22,896 nt of DNA from Gemmatimonadota bacterium (GTDB lineage Bacteria; 4572-55; J002), in NCBI GenBank assembly GCA_003697105.1, contig RFFQ01000076.1, positions 1 to 22,896 of the forward strand, given 5' to 3'. Position numbers and translations under genes: made by a program. Of the stretch, positions 17,147 through 22,896 are shown in pieces; position 1 is the stretch's first letter; each line of letters opens with the position of its first letter. The notes beneath the pieces are model-generated. The model saw nothing but the letters and a program-made list of their open reading frames with translations. It had not been told where the DNA came from and did not search any database.

Positions 17147-18094
17147 ATGAAAAAAGGAATAATGCTACTCAGCCTGCTGTTGACCCTCATGTTTCTCTTC
17201 CCGACATCCGCTCTCGCGTTGGATAAAGTCGCTCAGTCCGGCGTTCAGTTTTTGAAGATTGGTGTCGGTGCCCGTGCCGTGGGGATGGGAGAAGCATTTG
17301 TGGCTGTCGCGGATGACCCAACGGCACTGTATTGGAATCCGGCGGGTTTAGTCAACGTTGAAGGAAAAGCGTTTACGGTAAGTTATAACAAGTGGATTGC
17401 AGAAACCACGCATTCCTTTGTGGGGTATGCTCAATACTTTCCCGGCTTAGGGACTTTTGGTATCAGCTTTGTGAATTTCTCTGTTGGGGAAATTGATGAA
17501 ACCGAGCCCGGTATCGGTCTGACCGGTCGAACCTATGGGGCGAGTGATTTTATGGCGGGTCTTTCTTACTCGCGCCGGTTAACAGACAAATTCTCCGTCG
17601 GTGGGACCCTCAAAATGATCAATTCGTATATCGCGGATGAATCGGCGGCTGGTTGGGCGGCGGATGTCGGTACGTTGTATGATACCGGTTTCCGTACTAT
17701 CCGGCTGGGAATGGTGATTCAGAACTTTGGTGGGGATATTAAATATATCGGGGAAGATACGCCGTTACCCATTACGTTCAAAGCTGGCGTCGCGATGGAT
17801 TTGCTGAATCGGGATGCCCATGCGGTTACCGGTTCCATTGAAATGCGTCACCCCAATGACAATGCTGAAACCGTGCAAATGGGGGGTGAATATTGGTTCA
17901 ATAATATGGTTGCAACCCGCTTAGGTTACCGATATAATTACGATGCGGGAGGTCTGACCGCCGGTTTTGGCGTGAGATTAGACATCGGCGGTTCCCAATT
18001 TGAATTGGATTATTCCTATACCGATATGGGTGAGTATCTCGGACCCAATTTTGGAGATAATCCGCAGCGGATTGGAGCTACTCTGAAATTCTAA
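17147..18094 (+). CDS. PorV/PorQ-family outer-membrane beta-barrel protein
   Basis: A 315-residue outer-membrane protein related to the FadL-type barrels of the PorV/PorQ (UPF0164) family. A signal peptide (1-24, SALA) is followed by the hallmark FLKIGVGARAVGMGEAFVAV and DDPTALYWNPAGL. Alternating strands continue to the C-terminal Phe (IGATLKF). PorV in type IX secretion receives exported proteins and passes them to the attachment machinery, so a role in exporting or holding the protein encoded just upstream is plausible. This is inference; the family also includes members of unknown role. The ribosome site is AGGAAGG upstream of the ATG. Confidence 0.88.
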   Translation: MKKGIMLLSLLLTLMFLFPTSALALDKVAQSGVQFLKIGVGARAVGMGEAFVAVADDPTALYWNPAGLVNVEGKAFTVSYNKWIAETTHSFVGYAQYFPGLGTFGISFVNFSVGEIDETEPGIGLTGRTYGASDFMAGLSYSRRLTDKFSVGGTLKMINSYIADESAAGWAADVGTLYDTGFRTIRLGMVIQNFGGDIKYIGEDTPLPITFKAGVAMDLLNRDAHAVTGSIEMRHPNDNAETVQMGGEYWFNNMVATRLGYRYNYDAGGLTAGFGVRLDIGGSQFELDYSYTDMGEYLGPNFGDNPQRIGATLKF

Positions 18095-18120
18095 GGTCGT
18101 TATCGACTTTTACGCCCTAT

Positions 18121-18157
18121 GAAAACCCGGATCCACACTGGATTCGGGTTTTCTTTA
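18121..18157 (+). terminator. Terminator hairpin after the PorV-like gene
   Basis: GAAAACCCGGATCC (18121-18134) pairs with GGATTCGGGTTTTC (18140-18153) around ACACT; a 14-bp stem with one G-U pair. The T tract is interrupted by C, so some read-through into the carbamoyltransferase gene, which starts 20 bp later, is likely. Confidence 0.82.
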
Positions 18158-18177
18158 TCCCCATTTGGAGACATTTG

Positions 18178-19875
18178 ATGATTTTAGGGTTTTCCTCGTT
18201 TTGGCATGATTCTGCCGCCGCACTGATTGATGATTCGGGACAGTTGGTTGCCGCTATCGAAGAAGAACGCTTGAGCCGCATCAAACATGATGGCGCCTTT
18301 CCGGTAAAGGCTATCCAGTTTTGCCTTGATTTTGCCGGTATTCAAGAATCTGATCTGGATGCGGTGAGTTATTACCGCTTACCTCGCTTAAATGTTCACC
18401 ACCAACTCGTACATTTTCTACGATGCTTTCCGCGTTCTCTTCAGTCCCTCCGGGATCAATCGGAATGGATCTCTGAATGGCGGAAAATGCTACGAGTTCG
18501 GTCCAACCTTAAACGCCATTTTCCCGTTTTGGCTCACCAACCATTTATACCGGTTGACCATCCGACGGCTCACGCCGCTAGCGCCTTTTTTCCATCTCCC
18601 TTTACGGAGGCGGTGGTTCTGGTTCATGATGCCATGGGAGAGTGGGCTGCAACGACCGTTTTTGAGGGACGTCATGGAAACCTAACCCGCTTGCTTCAAA
18701 TTAATTTTCCACATTCCTTAGGTGTGTTTTACCAAACACTTACCATGTTTTTGGGATTTAACATCCGAAATGATGAATATAAAGTTATGGGATTATCCGC
18801 ATATGGAAAACCGCGTTATTTAGATACGTTTCAGGAGATGATCCGGCTAACCGGTGAACCGGGATACCGTTTAAACCTTCGGTTTTTTCAATTTCAGTAC
18901 GGTACAAAACCTTATTGGTCACCGCTATTAGAAGAAAAATTAGGACCCCCCCGTCTTCCGGGAGAAGAATTGACTGAACGTCATGCCGATATTGCCTGTA
19001 GCCTCCAAACCCGTTTGCAGGAAGTGGTGTTACATTTGGTGACCGCTATTTTTTCCCGGACAAAAACCCGGAATCTCTGTATTGCCGGTGGAGTAGGATT
19101 GAATAGTGTGCTAAATGGGGTCTTGCTTGAAAAATCGCCGGTCAGCCATCTCTACGTTCCGTCTGTGGCGGGTGATGCGGGGGCTTCTTGGGGTTCTGCT
19201 TTGATGGCACACCGCCGGTTGCAAAAATGCACATCGTTCCGCCCAGTTTATCGCGCCGATTGGGGACCCTCGTTTTCAGATGAGGCGATTGAGCGTATTC
19301 TTCAAGAACGCCACATCTCCTATCAGCGTGTGGAACATGTGCCTCGATTTTGTGCGTCCAAATTAGCAGAGGGATGGACCCTTGGATGGTTTCAGGGTCG
19401 GATGGAATGGGGACCTCGTGCGCTGGGTCAACGCAGTATCTTAGCCGACCCGCGTCGTGCCGAAATGAAAGACATCATCAATAAAAAGGTAAAAGGACGT
19501 GAACCGTTCCGCCCATTTGCCCCGTCCGTGTTGGAATCCCATTTTGCCGACTATTTTATCGCCCCCAATGCGGATCCCTTCCCCTTTATGACGACAGTCT
19601 TCCGGGTTAAACCCGAAAAACAATCGGAAATTCCGGCGGTGGTTCATGTAGATGGTACGGCACGGGTGCAAACTGTATCTGCGAATCTCCAACCTCTCTA
19701 TGCCGGTTTGATTCATGAATTTTACCAACTCACAGGCGTTCCGCTTATTTTAAATACCTCGTTTAATGATAACGGCGTCCCCATCGTATGTACCCCTCAG
19801 GAGGCACTGGACGTGTTCCAACGCACCGGTTTAGATGGGCTAATGATTGGTGCGTTTTGGATTGCAAAACCCTGA
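18178..19875 (+). CDS. NodU/TobZ-family carbamoyltransferase
   Basis: A 565-residue cytosolic enzyme that, by family, uses carbamoyl phosphate and ATP to O-carbamoylate a substrate hydroxyl through a carbamoyl-adenylate. The N-terminal Kae1-like half shows FSSFWHDSAAALIDD, EEERLSRIKHDGAFP, the metal-site pair His128/His132 (DHPTAHAAS), Asp151 (VHDAMGEW) and NDEYKVMGLSAYGKP. Further on come IAGGVGLNSVLNG and VAGDAGASWGSAL. The C-terminal half has GRMEWGPRALGQRSILADPR, EPFRPFAPSVL and GVPLILNTSFNDNG. The start is the ATG at 18178 after TTGGAG; a TTG one codon earlier is less likely. No glycosyltransferase, polyketide or aminoglycoside genes are nearby, so the substrate cannot be read from context. 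I see no promoter of its own. Confidence 0.95.
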   Translation: MILGFSSFWHDSAAALIDDSGQLVAAIEEERLSRIKHDGAFPVKAIQFCLDFAGIQESDLDAVSYYRLPRLNVHHQLVHFLRCFPRSLQSLRDQSEWISEWRKMLRVRSNLKRHFPVLAHQPFIPVDHPTAHAASAFFPSPFTEAVVLVHDAMGEWAATTVFEGRHGNLTRLLQINFPHSLGVFYQTLTMFLGFNIRNDEYKVMGLSAYGKPRYLDTFQEMIRLTGEPGYRLNLRFFQFQYGTKPYWSPLLEEKLGPPRLPGEELTERHADIACSLQTRLQEVVLHLVTAIFSRTKTRNLCIAGGVGLNSVLNGVLLEKSPVSHLYVPSVAGDAGASWGSALMAHRRLQKCTSFRPVYRADWGPSFSDEAIERILQERHISYQRVEHVPRFCASKLAEGWTLGWFQGRMEWGPRALGQRSILADPRRAEMKDIINKKVKGREPFRPFAPSVLESHFADYFIAPNADPFPFMTTVFRVKPEKQSEIPAVVHVDGTARVQTVSANLQPLYAGLIHEFYQLTGVPLILNTSFNDNGVPIVCTPQEALDVFQRTGLDGLMIGAFWIAKP

Positions 19876-19905
19876 TTTTACCCCATCTACCCTAAACAAA
19901 ACTGC

Positions 19906-19934
19906 TTGACAAGCCGAAATCGATCTGGTATACT
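19906..19934 (+). promoter_or_regulatory. Sigma-70 promoter of the propeller-like secreted protein gene
   Basis: TTGACA (19906-19911), a 17-bp spacer, then TATACT (19929-19934). The start point would be near 19941, about 78 nt before the ATG at 20019. Confidence 0.85.
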
Positions 19935-19946
19935 GATTCCTGCTTT

Positions 19947-19968
19947 TTCAAACCGGTTGTGGTTTGAA
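19947..19968 (+). promoter_or_regulatory. Perfect inverted repeat at the start of the leader
   Basis: TTCAAACC (19947-19954) and GGTTTGAA (19961-19968) are exact inverted copies around GGTTGT. The position, a few bases after the predicted start point, fits either a 5' mRNA stabilising hairpin or an operator. No T tract follows. Confidence 0.55.
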
Positions 19969-20018
19969 CGCTTCTTTAATCCGTTATTTCATTCATCTTA
20001 TTCAAGGAGGTTACCCTC

Positions 20019-22016
20019 ATGAATAAACTGGTATGTTTAGTTTTGGTTGTGGGTCTTTCTTTGTTGGCGATCCCGCTGTATGCGGCATCAAATGTCAGCG
20101 TGTCGGTCGATGAGGAAGGCAATATAACATCTGTTCAAACGATTGGGCATCTGGTTCCACTCCGAAGTTCTAGTGGAGAGCTACGCTTGCCCCCTTCCGA
20201 TCCCGAAACCCCGGCGGCTCCGAATATTCGGTATGGAAGCAGTTCCCATAATCCACTGACGACATCCTTTGAACGTCAAGTGGTTCGTGTACCCGGTACT
20301 GAAGATATGATGTTTATTTATGAAAGTGATGATAATGATGCTGACAACACCGCAACGGAGTTAAAATACGGGTTGTATATCAATGATTTTTTGTTCTGGG
20401 ATGTGCAAAGTATTACGGCCTCTATGGATCCAGAAGTCAATGCCGTACGCCGTAAAGCCCTAACCGCAACCTCTGATGGAGCGCTTCATGCTGTTTTTGG
20501 GTATTCGACCATTGCAGGTGACCGGGGGGGATTGCGTATGGGTTACGCCACTTATGACCCAATTTCTCAATCTTGGGCATACCAACGAGACCTGAATCCG
20601 GGTCCCGTACGGGGATTTTCATATCCCGTTATTGTAACGAATAGCCATGATGAACTCTATGTCGCATTGCAGCGATATACCTCGAATGGGGTAAACCATG
20701 ACGGTCATTACTATTTTGTGCATACGGTGGGTGGTGATTGGTCATCCTTGGATCAAGTGGTCGATGAACCTGTTGGTCAATATGGTTGGGGAGTATGTAA
20801 TATCGCGGCTGACCCCGTTACCGATGATTTGTATATCTTTTGGCCCGGTGAAGCGGATAGTGAAGGTGACATTGGCTATGAATGGCCCGATATTCGGGTG
20901 AAGAAGTGGAGCTACGACACCCAAACGTGGGACCCTGAAGACCCTGAAATTGGCTATACCGCGGTTGCAGGAGGTCCAGAGTATATGTACTATCCGTATG
21001 AATCTCCAGAAGATGTCCGCCCGGACGCCCATTTTGCGTGGGCACATTGGCCCATGGTTACCGTGGATAGTGAAGGTTACATCCATGTAATCACCCTCGG
21101 AAACCAAGTTGACCAACCCACCGGTATTTCCGGTAGTTTGTCGTTTTATTACAGCATTGGGGTGGCAGGTGTTCCGTATTATTCCCGCAGTGTGAATCCA
21201 CGTGACCCCTCTGAATTTACGCCTCCGCAACGTATCTTCCAAACCCGTTTTGAGGATGAAGACGGTAACGTCTTTGATAATGATGTGGTTTCGGGAGGAC
21301 AAATTGCCATTGATGAAGATGACAATCTTTATTTTATCTTTGGTCAATGGGAAGGTTGTTTCTTCAGTGCCCCCGATGCGGATTCTCTGTTGATTTATAC
21401 CGGTCCGCAGCACATTCGGATGACATACTTTGATCGAGACCACGAAAGTGGCTGGTGGTCCCAATTAACAGAAGATGTGTTCACCGCACCATACGACACC
21501 ACCAATGGTATTGAAGCCGGTCTGCAACATCCAACATGTGCCGCTCATGTGGAAGGTCCCTCAGATTTTCCGGATGAACCGGATAAATGGGGACTCCCAG
21601 TGTTGGCGAATGTCCATTATGACCTTGGCGGCGCTACGCCACCATATGACATTTTCTACATCAAAGCGCCGTACCAACCAGAGTGGCTATATGATATTGA
21701 TTCGGTTGAACCGGAGCAAACCAGTGTGGCTGTTCCTGCTGTGGCAAAATTACACCAAAACTACCCCAATCCGTTCAACCCTCGCACAACCATTACTTAT
21801 GATGTGATTCAGGCGGGCCATATCCGGTTGGCGATTTACAACATGAAAGGTGAATTGGTCAAGGAATTGGTGAATCACAACGTGGCAGAAGGTTCTTATA
21901 GTGTGACATGGGATGGCATGGATACCACCAATCAACCCGTGCCCAGCGGTATGTACACCTACCGTTTGGAAACCGATGATCACATTCTGACCAGAACCAT
22001 GGTGTTGATGAAGTAA
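20019..22016 (+). CDS. Secreted propeller-like protein with type IX-type sorting domain
   Basis: A 665-residue exported protein with a signal peptide (about 1-22, LYAAS). The body (about 50-560) repeats a strand-turn pattern seen in BNR/sialidase-like propellers: DGALHAVFG near 151, HDELYVALQ near 210, TDDLYIFWPG near 269, EGYIHVITLG near 350 and DDNLYFIFGQW near 434. No sialidase Asp-box or catalytic set is clear, so the enzyme or binding role is unknown. The C-terminus (about 576-665) is a FlgD-like sorting domain with NYPNPFNPRTTITY and a MVLMK end. AAGGAGG sits just before the ATG. The gene stands alone between its own promoter and terminator. Confidence 0.82.
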   Translation: MNKLVCLVLVVGLSLLAIPLYAASNVSVSVDEEGNITSVQTIGHLVPLRSSSGELRLPPSDPETPAAPNIRYGSSSHNPLTTSFERQVVRVPGTEDMMFIYESDDNDADNTATELKYGLYINDFLFWDVQSITASMDPEVNAVRRKALTATSDGALHAVFGYSTIAGDRGGLRMGYATYDPISQSWAYQRDLNPGPVRGFSYPVIVTNSHDELYVALQRYTSNGVNHDGHYYFVHTVGGDWSSLDQVVDEPVGQYGWGVCNIAADPVTDDLYIFWPGEADSEGDIGYEWPDIRVKKWSYDTQTWDPEDPEIGYTAVAGGPEYMYYPYESPEDVRPDAHFAWAHWPMVTVDSEGYIHVITLGNQVDQPTGISGSLSFYYSIGVAGVPYYSRSVNPRDPSEFTPPQRIFQTRFEDEDGNVFDNDVVSGGQIAIDEDDNLYFIFGQWEGCFFSAPDADSLLIYTGPQHIRMTYFDRDHESGWWSQLTEDVFTAPYDTTNGIEAGLQHPTCAAHVEGPSDFPDEPDKWGLPVLANVHYDLGGATPPYDIFYIKAPYQPEWLYDIDSVEPEQTSVAVPAVAKLHQNYPNPFNPRTTITYDVIQAGHIRLAIYNMKGELVKELVNHNVAEGSYSVTWDGMDTTNQPVPSGMYTYRLETDDHILTRTMVLMK

Positions 22017-22045
22017 GATCGCCGCTTACCATGACCTCGTAACGT

Positions 22046-22083
22046 AAAAAGACCTCCGGTAGTGAAACTGGAGGTCTTTTTTT
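22046..22083 (+). terminator. Bidirectional terminator between convergent genes
   Basis: AAAAAGACCTCCGGT (22046-22060) pairs with ACTGGAGGTCTTTTT (22067-22081) around AGTGAA. The A-rich 5' arm and T-rich 3' arm let it act in both directions; a T tract extends to 22083. Confidence 0.93.
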
Positions 22084-22086
22084 GGA

Positions 22087-22129
22087 CAAAAGAAAACCCC
22101 GTTGCCGAGAGAAGACTGCAACGGGGTTT
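22087..22129 (-). terminator. Terminator of the cold shock gene
   Basis: AAACCCCGTTGC (22094-22105) pairs with GCAACGGGGTTT (22118-22129). Read on the minus strand it runs into TTTTCTTTT, and it lies 22 bp after the cold shock gene stop codon. Confidence 0.88.
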
Positions 22130-22151
22130 GTTTTACGGGGTTAACGATGTG

Positions 22152-22355
22152 CTAGGATGTTACCTGGACGTTTTTAGCGGTCAAGCCTTTCGGACCACTT
22201 TCCACGTTAAATTCCACTTTATCGCCTTCATTCAACGTCCGGAAACCCGCACCGTCGATGGAAGAATAGTGGACGAAAACATCATCGCCCCCATCATCCG
22301 TAATAAAGCCATAACCCTTTTTCTCGTTAAACCACTTGACAGTTCCGCTATTCAT
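22152..22355 (-). CDS. Cold shock protein, CspA family
   Basis: A 67-residue single-stranded nucleic-acid-binding protein of standard length. RNP1 is KGYGFIT (13-19) and RNP2 is VFVHY (26-30), with the aromatic surface residues Trp8, Phe9, Phe17, Phe27 and His29 in place. It acts as an RNA chaperone in the cytosol. The ATG at 22355 follows GGAGG by about 9 bases; the in-frame TTG at 22370 overlaps that ribosome site and is not the start. A promoter-like pair about 145 nt upstream gives a long leader, as in cspA-type genes. Confidence 0.96.
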   Translation of the reverse strand: MNSGTVKWFNEKKGYGFITDDGGDDVFVHYSSIDGAGFRTLNEGDKVEFNVESGPKGLTAKNVQVTS

Positions 22356-22500
22356 TATAGGAACCTCCAAATTAAAATATGAAAAAATCGTACTGTGTCT
22401 GTGTACCTGGCATCAATACACTATCGACCTTACGCAGAACATTTCGGAGATACCTCAAACTGCCAAATGGGTTTCGGTGACTACCAACGTTCTATCCAAA

Positions 22501-22529
22501 ATCTTAATGCTACAGATAAGCCTGGTCAA
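22501..22529 (-). promoter_or_regulatory. Putative promoter of the cold shock gene
   Basis: On the minus strand TTGACC (22529-22524), a 17-bp spacer, then TAAGAT (22506-22501). The start point would be near 22494, leaving a leader of about 139 nt. Confidence 0.6.
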
Positions 22530-22601
22530 TACAAAGAACACAACGTACTACAATTGACGGGTTCAATATACGACCTTTTTCAGATGTACGCAAGCTTTTA
22601 T

Positions 22602-22896
22602 TTACCATTTTACCCGCACTTCCGTCCATTTTTGCGGATTTTTTTGGTAGGTACGTTCGATCAGGGTTAGCCGGTGGTGGGTATCGAGTGTTAGCACGGT
22701 TGAACTACGTGTTCCATACGATTCGCTTTGAATGAAAAGGGGGGATAACGTCCGTTCCCGATCTATGCCAACACCGGTATGGGGGAGTTGATCGTCTGGA
22801 AAACATGCCGTTTCTGTTAATAGCTCAAAAATCTGCTCCCGATCGACTCCTTCCTGAAGTATTTCCACTAACCGGGTTTTGCCCCGTACTACTTTA
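22602..22896 (-). CDS. NRDE-family (TANGO2-like) protein, C-terminal part, cut by window edge
   Basis: The frame is open from the right window edge (about 98 residues) to a TAA at 22604-22602. The C-terminal block ESYGTRSSTVLTLDTHHRL and LIERTYQK is typical of the NRDE family (PF05742, TANGO2-like); the function of bacterial members is not settled. The upstream part KVVRGKTRLVEILQEG is in frame, so the GTG at 22868 is not a real start and the true N-terminus lies beyond the window. The match rests on one conserved block only. Confidence 0.7.
   Translation of the reverse strand, partial: KVVRGKTRLVEILQEGVDREQIFELLTETACFPDDQLPHTGVGIDRERTLSPLFIQSESYGTRSSTVLTLDTHHRLTLIERTYQKNPQKWTEVRVKW

Overview
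The window looks like chromosomal DNA of an uncultured Gram-negative bacterium of the FCB superphylum, of the Calditrichota / candidate division KSB1 type. Three lines point this way: secreted proteins ending in FlgD-like type IX-secretion-type C-terminal domains (NPFNP followed by TTI.Y motifs), a PorV/PorQ-family outer-membrane protein, and a large TonB-dependent receptor with a carboxypeptidase-regulatory-like N-terminal domain. Unlike Bacteroidota, most promoters I can see are classical sigma-70 type (TTGACA, 17 bp, TATAAT-like), and genes carry strong GGAGG ribosome binding sites. The taxon is an inference from protein style only.

Layout. Positions 1-120 hold four exact-period 29-bp tandem repeats cut by the window edge. 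A 1106-residue secreted C25 (gingipain-like) peptidase homologue follows (338-3658), closed by a clear terminator. On the minus strand, a PA0069-type radical SAM protein and an ABC-2 permease form a two-gene unit (6263 down to 3736). Divergent from it is rpsT (ribosomal protein S20), with its own promoter and terminator, and then a cysteine-rich TPR lipoprotein, again with its own promoter and terminator.

The core of the window (8395-18094) is a colinear set: TonB-dependent receptor, ExbB, two ExbD proteins, TonB, a 942-residue secreted protein with calcium-binding-type Asp-rich repeats, and a PorV/PorQ-family beta-barrel protein. The receptor and the 942-residue protein carry the same kind of D-x-D-x-D-G repeats. 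I infer a complete, locally encoded TonB energy module serving one receptor and its surface partner, analogous to but different from SusC/SusD. This is the best candidate for an under-described system here.

After a terminator comes a stand-alone carbamoyltransferase (18178-19875) and then a secreted propeller-like protein with a type IX-type C-terminal domain (20019-22016). Two back-to-back hairpins separate it from a minus-strand cold shock protein gene with a long leader. The window ends inside the C-terminal part of a minus-strand NRDE-family gene. I see no tRNA, rRNA, CRISPR array, transposase or phage gene.
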